DNA from: Sorghum bicolor
Taxonomy: Eukaryota > Streptophyta > Magnoliopsida > Poales > Poaceae
NCBI RefSeq assembly: GCF_000003195.3
Contig: NC_012870.2
Span: forward strand, 18,406,501 to 18,470,500
Direction of reading: 5' to 3'
Length of the DNA: 64,000 bases
Shown: piece after piece, positions 1-11,363 of the stretch
How positions within the stretch are numbered: the stretch's first letter is position 1
Layout of the letters: each line of letters starts with the position of its first letter
Made by a program: the position numbers and the translations under genes
Notes under the pieces: generated by a model
Database searches by the model: none
What the model saw: the letters and a program-made list of their open reading frames with translations, nothing else
What the model was told of the DNA's origin: nothing

Positions 1-120
1 TAGCATTTTCGTTTGTATTTAACAAATATTGTTCAATCATGGACTAACTAGACTCAAAAGATTCGTCTCACAAATTACATGTAAACTGTGTAATTAGTTA
101 TTTCTTTTATCTATATTTAA

Positions 121-121
<1 letters not shown>

Positions 122-192
<71 letters not shown>
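122..192. repeat. (AT)n microsatellite
   Basis: About 70 bases of uninterrupted AT dinucleotides inside the split MITE. A shorter AT run at about 1285-1302 marks the other side of the insertion. Confidence 0.95.
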
Positions 193-194
<2 letters not shown>

Positions 195-521
195 GGTAAT
201 TCCGTTGTACACTTACGAGTATTTACACCGATCTAAGATGGCAACTATCGTCGTGTCCAGGAAACGGAACAGAGACGTCTGGGTGTGAGGTAACGTAGGA
301 AACAGAGATTGTGGAGGGTGCGGTTCGGCCCATATACTCTCCTAACGGGTATATTATTTTAAGGCAAGTATAATACATATATATTTTTTTGAGGCAAGTA
401 TACGTGCATGCTGATAATTACCATAAAAAACGGATTTGGTTTAAATTGTTTCCTTTTGACGTTGGGCTGGGCACCTGTCTTTTTGAAATATATGTGTATT
501 AAATAGTAGTATATGTATATA

Positions 522-908
522 CCAAATTTTTAAAAGTATGGTTGCATACTTTAATAAGGACAGTAGGTATTTTTATTAATATTAATTTATATTGTTTTAC
601 GTGAATAAGTATGGACACATACTTTAATAAGAAAATTAAGTATATTTATATACTTATAGAATTTGAGAGTATATCCATATAGATGATCATTTTAATGTTT
701 ATTTTTAGAGTATGTACCAAATTTTTAAAAGTATGGTTGCATACTTTAATAAGGACAATAGGTATTTTATTAATATTAATTTATAGTGTTTTATGTGAAT
801 AAGTATGGACGCATACTTTAATAAGAAAATTAAGTATATGTATATACTTATAGAATTTGAGAGTATATCCATATAGATGATCATTTTAATGTTTATTTTT
901 AGAGTATG
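522..908. repeat. Two tandem copies of a 194-bp unit
   Basis: The unit starting ACCAAATTTTTAAAAGTATG at 522 recurs at 716 with few differences. It holds short inverted motifs (GTATGGTTGCATAC and similar). Confidence 0.85.
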
Positions 909-1048
909 TACTTTCGTCCATATTTTTTTAGTAGTGTAGTATATACTCGAGCATCTTAGAAGGTATGTACATGTGAGTATGTACTTTCGTCCATATTTTT
1001 TTAGTAGTGTAGTATATACTCGAGCATCTTAGAAGGTATGTACATGTG
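902..1048. repeat. Two tandem copies of a 73-bp unit
   Basis: The unit starting GAGTATGTACTTTCGTCC at 902 recurs at 975, almost identical. It overlaps the end of the preceding 194-bp tandem repeat. Confidence 0.85.
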
Positions 1049-1635
1049 AGTACAATTTTGAAACGAGCTAGACATGGCAGCTGCCGGCTAGTCGTAATTC
1101 ACGGGATCTGTTAACAGCGTATCGTTATATTTTTGAATTACTGTATATATGGGTACGTCCGCATACTCAGGTGCAATTGGATTATATCCAAACCCGTGGA
1201 GACATCACCGACCCACCTAGGTCCGGGCGCGACCCCCTCGCGTGTGTGCGTGTAGTTACTCGTACGTGTAAAAGAAACTCATCCTATATATATATATATA
1301 TATCGTAAGATTCGATGTAACGAGTAATCTGAAAAAAAATTATAATTTTTTTTGAAAACTAAACAAGGCCCTAGTGCTTGTCTGCTTGATGACGTTTTCC
1401 TTTTTGGAGGGACTGCTACGGTTTTTTTAATTGAGCAATGGTACTCCTACGCATCATTTTTAGCAGAACCTTTTTTTTTTTCATAACACAAGCAGAATTT
1501 TTGGCCGGAGAGACGCACCGCGCAGTATGCTAGATCTGCCTAGTGAGGCAGTGCACGCCTCCCTTGATCTCTGAGCATGATGGGCGTTGGCCAACGGCCA
1601 TTCCAGGGTACAGTACTCAACAAAGGTGTTGTTTA

Positions 1636-1884
1636 GGTCTTGTTTAGTTTTCAAAAAGTATCTAAAATTTTTTAAAATTCTCCATCACATTAAATTTTAT
1701 GAAACATACATAAAGTATTAAATATAGACGAAAATAAAAATTAATTACACAGTTTATCTGTAATTTGCAAGAGCAAAACGAATCTTTTAAGTCTAGTTAG
1801 TTCATGATTGAACAATATTCATCAAATACAAACGAAAGTGATACAATATCTGAAATCAAAAAGTTTTGCCAACTAAACAAGACC
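1636..1884. mobile_element. Tourist-like MITE
   Basis: Ends GGTCTTGTTTAGTT and AACTAAACAAGACC, flanked on both sides by TTA (1633-1635 and 1885-1887). A TTA duplication is what PIF/Harbinger (Tourist) elements make. Confidence 0.85.
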
Positions 1885-1887
1885 TTA

Positions 1888-2118
1888 GGCCTTGTTTAGT
1901 TCCATTTTTTTATAAAATGGACACTGTAGCACTTCATTTGTATTTGATAAATATTGTCCAATTACTAGACTTAAAAGATTCGTCTTGCAAATTACAGGTA
2001 AAGTGTGTAATTAATAATTTTCTTAATTTATATTTAATGCTTCATGCATGTGTCACAAGATTTGATGTGACGAGAAATCTAAAAAAAATTGCAATTTTTT
2101 TGGGAACTAAAGAAGGCC
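1888..2118. mobile_element. Tourist-like MITE
   Basis: Ends GGCCTTGTTTAGTT and AACTAAAGAAGGCC with TTA on both sides (1885-1887 and 2119-2121). It shares its left TTA with the preceding MITE. It has the same family interior (ATTTAATGC, GATTTGATGTGACG). Confidence 0.85.
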
Positions 2119-2121
2119 TTA

Positions 2122-2349
2122 ATTGATCTCAAAATCCAAAACTTTTTAAGATTTTCCATTGCACCGAATCTTGCGGCACATACATAGAGCATTAAATATA
2201 GATTAAAAAATAATTAATTATACAGTTTGCATATGATTTATGAGACAAATCTTTTTGAGACTAAGTAATCCATAATTAGACAGTTTGTTAAATACAAACA
2301 AAATGCTACAGTAGCCAAAACCAAAACATTTCACCAATTAAACAAGGCC
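2122..2349. mobile_element. Tourist-like MITE, left end lost
   Basis: The interior and right end (ATTAAACAAGGCC) belong to the same family. The left terminus is replaced by the neighbouring MITE, so this copy was probably the target of that insertion. Confidence 0.65.
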
Positions 2350-2825
2350 AAAGTGACAAGCAGATGGGTCTGACGCTGGAACAATCACCATGGCCTGTTT
2401 GGATCATGAGAATTTCAAAGGATTTTCAAAGGAATTGATATTCCTGTAGTTTTGGTACTGTAGCTATATTTGGATCAAAGGATTCATCGGTTCGTTTGAA
2501 AGGAAAGATTTCTATACTTGTACGTTTTGGAGGAACTTTAAAATCCACTGCAACCTCATGGTTTCCTTTCCTGTGCAAAGTCCGAGACAAGAGACAGTGC
2601 GCGTCATCTGTGGTCGTATGACCATGCATGCATCTTGCAACTACTTGTTTAGCATTACGTCAGTGAAGCTTTGATTTAGCAAGAGAGAAGAAAAGTGATA
2701 ACAAGATACTACAGGACATTGATAAGGAGGCGCCGCTATTGAGTGATAACAGGATACAAGTAGAAGAGAACACTAGTGTGCAACAATTAATAAAATAGAA
2801 TTACTTTTTGGTTCTTATATTTCTA
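2350..2825. other. Gap without a gene
   Basis: It holds a MITE-like stretch starting GGCCTGTTTGGATC near 2393. A possible partner end (TTCCAAACAGGTCC) lies near 4250, beyond the Helitron, so the Helitron may have landed in or near an older MITE. I see no gene. Confidence 0.4.
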
Positions 2826-4123
2826 CTAGCAAAACATGCCCGTGCGTTGCAACGAGAGAAAAGTTAACTTTTAAACCTTAATGGAAAAGGACCATGGTAA
2901 TGATATAATTTCTATTTATAATTTATCCTTTGTATAAAACTTGAAAATTGTAATTTATTTTTACGATGAGTATGATATCCATAATATAACTTAGTGTTGT
3001 CATTAATACGACAATACCTTATTAAATTTGTATTAAATTAAAATATAACCTCGAGTGATTTTTTTGTTGTCATGTTCTAAGACAAAAAAAGTTAGACTAT
3101 TTACCCGATTCCGGTTACAGACCTTGGCGTAGATACGAAGGGCCCGCGCATGCTCTCAGGCCCAAAACTAAAAGGCTGAAGGCCGAAACGACAAGCCTTT
3201 ATCTCCTCCGTCCTTCACGTGAGCTATTGATTCTGTTTCAACCTCTATCTCCTCTGTTCTCCAGCTCGCTAGCCCGCCGCCCTCCACCATCTCTGGCAGA
3301 GGGCCCTCCTCTTGTCCTCTTGCCACTCTAGATTGGCACCCGCGCACTCCTCTCTCATTCGAGCGCCGCCAGTCGTGCCCCGCCTCGTGCTCACCTCCGG
3401 CAGTGCGTGCAAACCTTCTTCCTTGTTGTGGTCGTGCTTCTCTCGTTCTCTATCCTTGACGTGGTGCAAATCCGGTGAGGGGCACCTGCGGCCGAGATCT
3501 GGTGGGAGGGCACTGCGGTGGCGACGACACGGAGAAGCACGGCTTCCTCGCCGCCCTCGGCCTCGATCTCGTCGTCTTTACCATCAACCCCGCTGAAGAG
3601 GTGGCCCCAAGCCGCGCCGCCCCAGGCTGGGATGCACGGAGGACCTGGGCGTGTGCCCGGTGGGAGGCGACGACATGGGCTGGCCGGCGAGCGCAGAGGC
3701 GTCGTGGCGGTGGACGGTAAAGGTATAAATATAGATTTGCTCTTCTTGTTTGTAGAAATTTATGAATCCATGTTATGTGGTCTGATCTTGTCTCTGGTTG
3801 TCTCGATTTATATCTAGATTTTATCTAGATTTGCTTCTTATTTTTTGGAAATTTACGAATCCATGTTCTAGTGCCTTTTCCTCTGTATTTAGATTTGGTT
3901 TTAGATGTCTTTGAACTTGATGCGGATTCAAGAGACGAAGAGAAAGCCTGCACTGGATGCATCCGTATTAGAAATTGTCAAGGTTGTAGAGTTCTGAATG
4001 GAAACTGAAGAGCCCGTGAAGTGCGCAGGCACGGTGGGGAAAAAACACGGGGAAGAGGACAGACGAAAATTTTGCCAGACGAAAACAGAGGCTGAAATTT
4101 TGCCTCTTTATTATTAGGTATAG
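2826..4123 (-). mobile_element. Probable non-autonomous Helitron
   Basis: On the minus strand the 3' end shows a short hairpin (CCGTTGCAACGCACGG, about 2838-2856), then about 9 bases, then CTAG (2829-2826) followed by T, the classic Helitron terminus. The minus-strand 5' end at about 4123 reads TCTATACCTAATAATAAAG, which fits the usual TC start of plant Helitrons. No Rep-helicase is present. The GC-rich centre (3120-3720) looks like a captured gene 5' region, with a possible donor site near 3719, but I recognise no product. The host base before TC is G rather than the expected A, so the left boundary is uncertain. Confidence 0.6.
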
Positions 4124-4290
4124 ACATGTGTAGTCCCGTGTTCCAAACACCTATAAAATTTTTGTGTTCTTCCTTTTCCTCTGTTTTGTTAGTGCATTCC
4201 TATTCTTTTTCTATGCTTTCTTCTATTCCTATGTTTTTTATTCCTTCGTTCCAAACAGGTCCTACCTTAAGGGTCTATTTGGAAGACATG

Positions 4291-4540
4291 GGCCTTGTTT
4301 AGTTTCAAAAAAATTTACAAAATAAATACTATAGCACTTTCATTTGTATTTGATAAATATTGTCTAATGATGGACTAATTAGACTCAAAATATTCGTCTC
4401 ATAAATTACAGGCAAACTATACAATTAGTTATTATTTTTATCTACATTTAATGTTCCATGCATACGCCACAAGATTTGATGTGATAGGGAATCTGATTTT
4501 TTTTTTTGCAAAATTTTTTAAGAACTAGTAAACAAAGTCC
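4291..4540. mobile_element. Tourist-like MITE
   Basis: Starts GGCCTTGTTTAGTT and ends in a degraded AACTAGTAAACAAAGTCC. The interior matches the other copies of the family. Confidence 0.75.
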
Positions 4541-5723
4541 AAAAGCAGTGTAAAATACAAATCCATAACTTTTTACAGGTGAAACTGAAAGAACAAAAAG
4601 ATAGGAAAGTTCTAGAGGGCAGAAGGGTGACTGACCCCAGAGGTCAGAAGGGCTGTGTGGCCGTCGTCAGCACTTCCGTCAGCAGGAAAGTTCTAGAGGC
4701 GTTTTAGCCTACCCTGCCAACCAATGGCAAGCGCAGACCAGGAGTTGGCTTCATGTTCGGCAAAGTACAGACCGTCGCCCTATTTCGACTCTACATAGAA
4801 TTTCCAATGGGTCTTTTAAGGGTGTGGTTAGTTGAAGAAATGATTTGATTTTATCGTCTTCTCATTGTTTGTGTTTTTGTTTGGTTTATAAAAAAGATAA
4901 TATGATTCATCATCTTCTTATTTCTTTTAAACTAATAATTACTAATATATACATAAGAATTGATTTGATTGTACCAAAATTTATGAAATGAACTACTTTC
5001 GTTTGGCTGAGAAGCCATGACAGAAAGTACTGTTGGTTGATTTATTTTAAAAGAAAAACACTCTAATAAGCTAAACGAACACTTTAATGCCACATTCTTC
5101 GGCACTACTTCAATAATATTTTTTATTAATAACAAATCAATATCAGTATCGTAAGTTAAATTTCAACGAAACGAAGGCGCAAGTCACGTGAATTCCAATT
5201 GCCATGTAAATTCATGACCAAATATATTGATATATAATAATACTGTAATACGGAGTATTCGAAGTGTAATTAAATCCCCGGACAATACGAACACGTAAGG
5301 TGTACGTAAATTATCGGAGTAATTTGGTGTTAGACACGTCTACGTATTAGGATTCTACTTAGGTTACCTCAGTGTAAGTTTTATGGCATAGTTTCTAACA
5401 CATCTATATTTTGAAAATATTACGATATTCTCATAAAACCTTTCATCACCAATTTTTTTATTAATACGATGTCATATCAATATATTTAAAAAATATAAAA
5501 CTCTAATAAAATTTTATTAAAACTGACCTTACATCTTGCCCCGGATCCGAGGCGATCCAATTGGCAGCAATTATACCTCGAGATCTCCGCTGCACCCACT
5601 CGCCAGTCAGGCTATCCGACCCCACTTCTGACGTCATGTGACCTCCCCAGAAAGAGGTCGACCCCCTTTTACGCCTCACCTGAGCGCTGAGAGCAGAGCA
5701 GCTCTCTTCCTCCCTCCCTCTTC
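4541..5723. other. Upstream region of the first MAPR gene
   Basis: AT-rich up to about 5530, then GC-rich and pyrimidine-rich toward the gene. A degenerate MITE-like stretch with GTACTGTTGGTTGATTTATT lies near 5025; the same kind of sequence recurs near 19965. No gene is seen. Confidence 0.4.
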
Positions 5724-5730
5724 TATAAAA
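5724..5730 (+). promoter_or_regulatory. TATA box of the first MAPR gene
   Basis: TATAAAA inside a TC-rich leader, 172-178 bases upstream of the ATG at 5902. Position and context fit a core promoter with a roughly 145-base 5' UTR. Confidence 0.6.
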
Positions 5731-5901
5731 ACGCTGCAGATATTTTTCTCCGCCTCCTCGCTTCCCTTTCCGAGTCGCCCGAAAAGACGAGACTACCCCG
5801 CTCCCCGGAAAGTCAGAGTGGGGAGAAGAGGCGGCTTACGGGCTTAGCGCATCGTCATCGCACCTCTACCCACCGGCGGAGCCAGACCACCACAACCAGC
5901 G

Positions 5902-8244
5902 ATGGCGGTGGCGGAGCTGTGGGAGACGCTGAAGCAGGCGATCGTTGCGTACACGGGCCTGTCGCCGGCGGCCTTCTTCACGGCCGTCGCGGTGGCGGCC
6001 GCTCTGTACCACGTCGTGTCGGGGCTCTTCGCGGCCCCGCCGCCGCCGCCGCCGCGCCCGCGGGAGGAGCCCGAGGCGGAGCCGCTCCCGCCCCCCGTGC
6101 AGTTGGGGGAGGTCTCCGAGGAGGAGCTCCGCCAGTACGACGGCTCCGACACTAAGAAGCCGCTCCTCATGGCCATCATGGGCCAGATCTACGACGTCAC
6201 CCAGAGCAGGTCTGTTCTTTGCACCAAAACCCTGACTTACCCCCTGTTTTCATGACTCGATCGTTGTTCTGGTGATTAGATTTTGCTGCGGTGGCCCAAT
6301 TCTACCGTAGTCGAGTTAGTATGCATCATGTTATCTATTATTATGCCCTATATATGTATAGAAGTGTCGCCCCTACTTGTTATTGCTGTATGGTTGTTGA
6401 TGAAGTTGCATAATTGGCCGGCTACGCTGTACTATATGGGTGACCTGACTGAGTATTGCCATATCGGTTCACTGATGGTTAGCTACTTCTCCAAGTTTTC
6501 AGATGTAACTATAGATTTGTTTTTTCTGATGATTGGAGTAATCCAAGTGATAAATTTGCTCGAATTTCTGAGGTTTTGAATGCCTTGTCTATTTGTGCTT
6601 TTTGATATTGTGGTTTCTGTCTTCCCGGATGATAGGAGTAATCTTGGTTATAAATCTGCTGGAAATTCTGTTTAATGTCTTGGCGCATTCGGGGTCTCAG
6701 TTGCCTGGGTGGCATCAAGATGTGGAAAATACCGATCAATTGCTTTGTTTGTTATGGGAGCGTGGTTCAGGTTGCAGCATTTGTAACCGTCTGTAAAAAA
6801 AAATAATGTTCTAAGTAGTTGTGCAATATGAACTACAACTATGGTTAGCAATATGAGCTGCCCCTTTGGTTAGCTATGGGATTTCTTCCTTCCTTTTTTT
6901 TACGCAATGGTGAAAATTTAACGTGTGAATCGCGGGCAGCTGGTCCACAACAAACTTTTGGGGCCTTGATATCAATTCCCTAATGTTGGTTGGGGTCGCT
7001 TTCACTGAATTTTTCTTTGTTGTTCGGTACATCTAATCAATTTTATATTTGATTAGAATCTTTTTAGCACCGGTTGACTGTATGCCATCTGAGATGATGG
7101 CTGTAGAGTTGATAATAGAGAGTATATTTGCTGATGATTGCCTGATTCGATATATAGATTCAATGCTTATATAATAAGTTAACGTAGCAAATGTTTACCT
7201 GTTGTGCTTGGATAAGTATTCCTTTCATCTGTGCAGCTGGTGTTCTCAGACTTGCCAGTGAAAAGATATCTGGTAAATAAGCTAGGCTTCCTAAACAAAA
7301 AAAAGGTGGTGATATTTTTGCTTGTAAAGCGTTCTGATTCAATGGGAGATGAGGGCTACTTTTGGATATGCTTTTTATTTGGCCCTGGTTGCCCGGGAGA
7401 ATTAGTGAAAGCTGTTTAATGTTTTTTCTTTTCAGTTGCTTTATTCTTCTTTTTAGAAGTTCGGTGGTTAGATCTGGCAATAGAATACTATATGTGATAT
7501 CTCTTAGCTAGCCCTTGGTATGCAAGATGCAGTTGCAGCTGTACCCTTATTTTGTGGTGGGATTTGTGTTTTAAAACTTCTTAGATCTGTTATTATTATT
7601 ATATGCACATCTATCTTTGATTGTGCTTGTACTTTCACAATCACAATAATTCCACATTGCACAGCTGTCCATGCGAAACACATGGCCACTTTTATATTAT
7701 GCATGCTTATGCTTATTTTATTCAAGAATAGTATGTTCAGTTGTGAATTCATTTCAGTGACTTACATGTCAGAAATTTGTTGTGATGTTCTCTTACGGTT
7801 CAAATCCCCCCTCCTTTCACCTTCTAACTTCATACATATTGAGTTCTGTATTTATAATGTTTATTAATGACCCTATGCAGAATGTTCTATGGACCTGGCG
7901 GACCTTATGCCCTATTTGCTGGTAAAGATGCCAGCAGAGCCCTAGCAAAGATGTCCTTTGAGCCACAGGATCTTACTGGCGACATCTCTGGCCTAGGCCC
8001 ATTTGAGCTTGACGCCCTGCAGGATTGGGAATACAAGTTCATGAGCAAGTATGTGAAGGTTGGTACTGTCAAGAAGACTGTCCCTGTTGAAGACGGCAGC
8101 ACCGCAAGCACGGCCCCTGAAGCCAGTGAGGCCACCACTGAGGCTGAGAAGGCACAGACAACCGAAGAGAAGCCAAGGGAGGTATCTGCGGAGGCGGTAA
8201 AGGAGAAGGAAGCCCCATCTGATGAAGGTGCCCAGGAAAACTAG
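5902..8244 (+). CDS. MSBP1: Membrane steroid-binding protein (MAPR family), copy 1
   Basis: Two exons, 5902-6209 and 7881-8244, joined AG to A across a GT-AG intron of 1.67 kb, give 223 residues. Residues 22-43 form one membrane segment, followed by a proline-rich linker (about 46-66). A cytochrome b5-like heme/steroid-binding domain lies at about 68-170, with the family motifs EELRQYDGSD, PLLMAIMGQIYDVT, MFYGPGGPYALFAGKDASRAL and DWEYKF. The tail is acidic and rich in Glu, Ala and Thr. The length matches plant MSBP1 (about 220). Family members sit in the ER or plasma membrane, bind heme or steroids, and in Arabidopsis scaffold lignin P450s and interact with BAK1. The family call is firm; the precise ligand is inferred. 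The intron holds nothing I recognise. Confidence 0.93.
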
Positions 8245-8781
8245 AGCTTTTCAGAGCCTCCTGTGTATGCAGCAATAATTCGACATGGTCCCATTCGGTT
8301 CGTGTCTGGGCCCTGCTATCCTCTCGTATCAGCAGCATGGCCTGTGTAATTGGATATGTCATCTGTACCAGCGCCATGGCTCTTGAGGTCCTGGTGCTTT
8401 ATATTGTTATTATAGCTGTCGTTGCAGATTTTAAGACCAGATTGTGCGCCCCTTGCTCTGTTTGATCGGATAATCGGTGCTCTTTTTAAATGAGTTATTT
8501 TATTTGTACGTCAGAAATTCCTCAGTTCCTCCTCACCCATTTAGTAGGAAAGCAATCAATATAGGTGGTCAGTTGGTTAAAATAATCTTATTAATTAGTC
8601 TCTGTTTCAAAGTGTAAGTTGTTTTATACATAAAGGAGCCGCTTTTCATCTCTGTACTATCTTCCTTTTGGCAACCTTTGAGGGCCATGCAAATACATAA
8701 AAATGGGATACCGTCTTCAAAGATTCAACCCAAAAAGTAGCCCATATAGATGTATATGATGTGTTATTTGGTTCTCCCTAT
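8245..8781. other. 3' flank of the first MAPR gene
   Basis: The presumed 3' UTR follows the stop codon and contains A/T-rich polyadenylation-like signals. No further gene is seen before the next MITE. Confidence 0.4.
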
Positions 8782-9036
8782 GGCCTTGTTTAGTTCCCTA
8801 AAAATTTTGCAAAATTTTTCAGCAAAATTTTTCAGATTCTCTGTCACATCGAATTTTTAGACGTATGCATTAAGTATTAAATATAGATAAAAATAAAAAC
8901 TAATTGTACAGTTTAGTCAGAATTGACGAAACGAATCTTTTGAGCCTAGTTAGTCCATAATTAAACAATATTTGTCAAATACAAACGAAAGTACTACTAT
9001 TTCTATTTTGTAAAAATTTTTGGAACTAAACAAGAC
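8782..9036. mobile_element. Tourist-like MITE
   Basis: Ends GGCCTTGTTTAGTT and AACTAAACAAGAC with the full family interior. It lies about 540 bases past the stop of the first MAPR gene. The 340 bases after it show nothing I recognise. Confidence 0.85.
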
Positions 9037-9378
9037 ATATATGTGAGGAGATTCTATTTTTGCATGCTCCATCGGTTTGTGCAATTATTCATTGTCTAAT
9101 ATTACTGAATTTGGCATATAACTAGTATAGTTTTGGGCCTGCTTCGAGGATAGTGTAATATTGACCGTTAAATAGGAATGAGTTGCAATGCATAAGTCAT
9201 GCTGACGGGTAGAAACGAAACATGGAAGCACACAGCATGACATGTAGATATATAGGTTCCTTGCAAGGTTTCGCACACGTGGGATATGCCATGAAAATGT
9301 TGGGAAAGTCATGTATTCTGAAATGTGTGATTGGTGTCAAAGATCTTGGCTTCGAGTCAGAATCATGTGTTCTACGCC

Positions 9379-9623
9379 GGCCTTGTTTAGTTCCAAAATT
9401 TTTTGCAAAATAGGAATAGTACAACTTTTGTTTGTATTTGACAAATGTTATCTAATTATAGACTAACTAGACTCAAAAGATTCGTTTCGTCAATTCCGAC
9501 CAAAATATGCAATTAGTTTTTATTTTCGTCTATATTTAATACTTCATGCATGCGTCTAAAGATTTGATGTGATAGGAAATCTGAAAAAAAATTACAAAAT
9601 TTTTTTGAGAACTAAACAAGGTC
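9379..9623. mobile_element. Tourist-like MITE
   Basis: Ends GGCCTTGTTTAGTT and AACTAAACAAGGTC, in the opposite internal orientation to the copy at 8782. Confidence 0.85.
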
Positions 9624-9811
9624 TGAATGGCATGGGAAAGTCGAAGTTGTCTTGTGGTCTTGCGGAGCTTTGTCAATTCATCGTACCGTCGTACAAGAGT
9701 TCCTACTCTATATTCTTGAAGGTCTTAGCTCCTGTGAGTTCTTGGCAGTATTGCGGAGAAAGACTCATCCCAAGTTTCTCTGCAACACGATGGTGACTTT
9801 GCTCCAATTAA

Positions 9812-10043
9812 GGCCTTGTTTAGTTGGCAAAAATTTTGGATTTTGGGTACTGTAGCACTTTCGTTTGTTTGTGGTAAATATTGTTCAATCATAGACTAAT
9901 TAGGGTCAAAAGATTCATCTCGCGATTTACAGACAAACTGTGTAATCAGTTTTTGTTTTCGTCTAAATTTAATACTCCATGCATATGCCGCAAGATTCGA
10001 TGTGACGGGGAATCTTGAAATTTTTTGGGAACTAAACAAGGCC
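9812..10043. mobile_element. Tourist-like MITE
   Basis: Ends GGCCTTGTTTAGTT and AACTAAACAAGGCC. The interior matches the family. Confidence 0.85.
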
Positions 10044-10107
10044 AAGTCAGAGAAACTGAGCCCTTGTTGCACACCGCTGCCCACCGCGCCGGCTGGCACA
10101 CCCCTAA

Positions 10108-10385
10108 GAGCATCTCCAAGAGATTAGCCAAAAATACTAGCTAAATTTACTGATTTAGCTACTCTCTAAAATAGATTTGACAAAAAAAATATTAGAGTAC
10201 TCCAATAGACTCTGCAAAAGATGGCTAGTGAGGTAGGCTATCCAAAAGTAGAGAGCAAATATGGTGGGATGAAGAGCTACTAAAATTTGAAGAGTCATTT
10301 ACAGAATTTGTTAGAGACGTTTTTCCTTCAATAATAGCCAAATATACCTTTAGAAAATAATTTGGCTAGTCTCTTAGAGATGCTC
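10108..10385. mobile_element. MITE with GAGCATCTCC termini
   Basis: Starts GAGCATCTCCAAGAGATTAG and ends CTAGTCTCTTAGAGATGCTC, which are inverted repeats of each other. TAA flanks it on both sides (10105-10107 and 10386-10388). This is a PIF/Harbinger-like target duplication. Confidence 0.75.
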
Positions 10386-10388
10386 TAA

Positions 10389-10746
10389 GGGGCTGGTTGG
10401 TTGCCCTCCTCGGGCCATCCTGAGCTCCATCGTCCCAGCACCACTCGGTGCATTTGGCCATGTTTGGATGTCTGGCTGGTATCATTTACCTATTCCGTCT
10501 CATTCATCTTCAATCCTTCATCCCGCACGCCTTCGTCTTTTAAAATTTTGCCTCCCATATGAGCCGGGACGGTGCGGTGCAGCCATGGTATAGAGACCTA
10601 CGTGTCACACACTCAACTTCTATTCATACATGCAACCAAACAACGTAGCTTGTACTGGATCAACAACCAAACAAAAACACGACTGGACCCATCCTGGACC
10701 GGCTCTCCATCCCAGCTCCTCATCACCAAAACAACCAATCACCCCC
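10389..10746. mobile_element. MITE with GGGGCTGGTTGG termini
   Basis: Starts GGGGCTGGTTGGTTG and ends CAACCAATCACCCCC, flanked by TAA on both sides (10386-10388 and 10747-10749). It shares its left TAA with the preceding MITE. Confidence 0.75.
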
Positions 10747-10802
10747 TAACTAATTCCAAATGAAAAGTTGTTTAACTGGCACAAAGAGTGTGAACGAGAA
10801 TT

Positions 10803-11047
10803 AGGTCAGTTTTAGTGTGAGTTTCATCTGAGTTTCATTCATATTAAATAGGCTGCTAGATAGATATTTTGGATGGCATGACAGTATATTTAAAGAGAGA
10901 AGAAATGAGTTTCATCCAGATAAAACTCTCTTGGCACCATTAGAGTCTTGAAATTAAATGCCTATGAAATCATGGAATGAAACTCTCTATTGAGAGTTGA
11001 TGCTTCATTCAAGTTTTATTTTATTTTACATGACATAGCAACCTTGA
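10803..11047. mobile_element. MITE, family also present at 37.7-37.9 kb
   Basis: About 245 bases (GTTTCATC, ATTAAATAGG, GGCATGACAGT, AATTAAATGCCTAT) match the reverse complement of 37663-37911 along their length. The exact ends are not clear. Confidence 0.6.
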
Positions 11048-11082
11048 AAACAAGATTATAAAACTTTCCATTGAGACACTAG

Positions 11083-11314
11083 GTCTTGTTTATTTCTAAA
11101 AATTTTTGCAAAATAGGAGTAGTACTTTCGTTTGTATTTGACAAATATTGTTTAATTATGGACTAACTAGGCTCAAAAGATTCGTCTCGTCAATTCCGAC
11201 TAAACTGTACAATTAGTTTTTATTTTCATCTATATTTAATACTCAATGTCCGTCTAAAGATTCGATGTGATAGGGAATCTGAAAAAAATTTTAATTTTTT
11301 TTGGAAACTAAGGC
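11083..11314. mobile_element. Tourist-like MITE directly before the second MAPR gene
   Basis: Starts GGTCTTGTTTATTT and ends GGAAACTAAGGC, with the family interior. Its right end is 49 bases before the ATG at 11364, so it occupies the proximal promoter or leader of that gene. Confidence 0.8.
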
Positions 11315-11363
11315 ATTAAAGGGTGAAGGAGACAATCTCCACTGGCTTCAGCACGTGTTCTGA

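Larger units (their letters stand above)
193..1285. mobile_element. Non-autonomous TIR DNA element, family not recognised
   Basis: The left core at 207-229 (GTACACTTACGAGTA then TTACAC) is matched in inverted orientation at 1249-1272 (TTACACGTACGAGTA then CTACAC). Both cores lie the same distance from the flanking AT repeat. There is no coding capacity. The interior carries two tandem duplications. I cannot assign a superfamily, because the AT-repeat target hides the target-site duplication. Confidence 0.55.
1..1370. mobile_element. Tourist-like MITE, split by a later insertion
   Basis: Bases 1 to about 190 hold the inner left part of the abundant Tourist-like MITE of this window (left end outside the window). 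Its right part, ending in AACTAAACAAGGCC-like sequence, resumes at about 1286 and ends at 1370. An AT microsatellite and a separate TIR element lie between. The two parts join in the right order when compared with the intact copy at 1888-2118. Confidence 0.6.

Noticed and set aside
3269..3817. Overlapping GC-rich frames in the Helitron interior
   Set aside because: Several frames on both strands are open only because of high GC; no homology is recognised.
7797..7812. GGTTCAAATCC resembling a tRNA T-loop / B box
   Set aside because: No matching acceptor stem, D-arm or anticodon arm upstream; it lies in an intron of the first MAPR gene.
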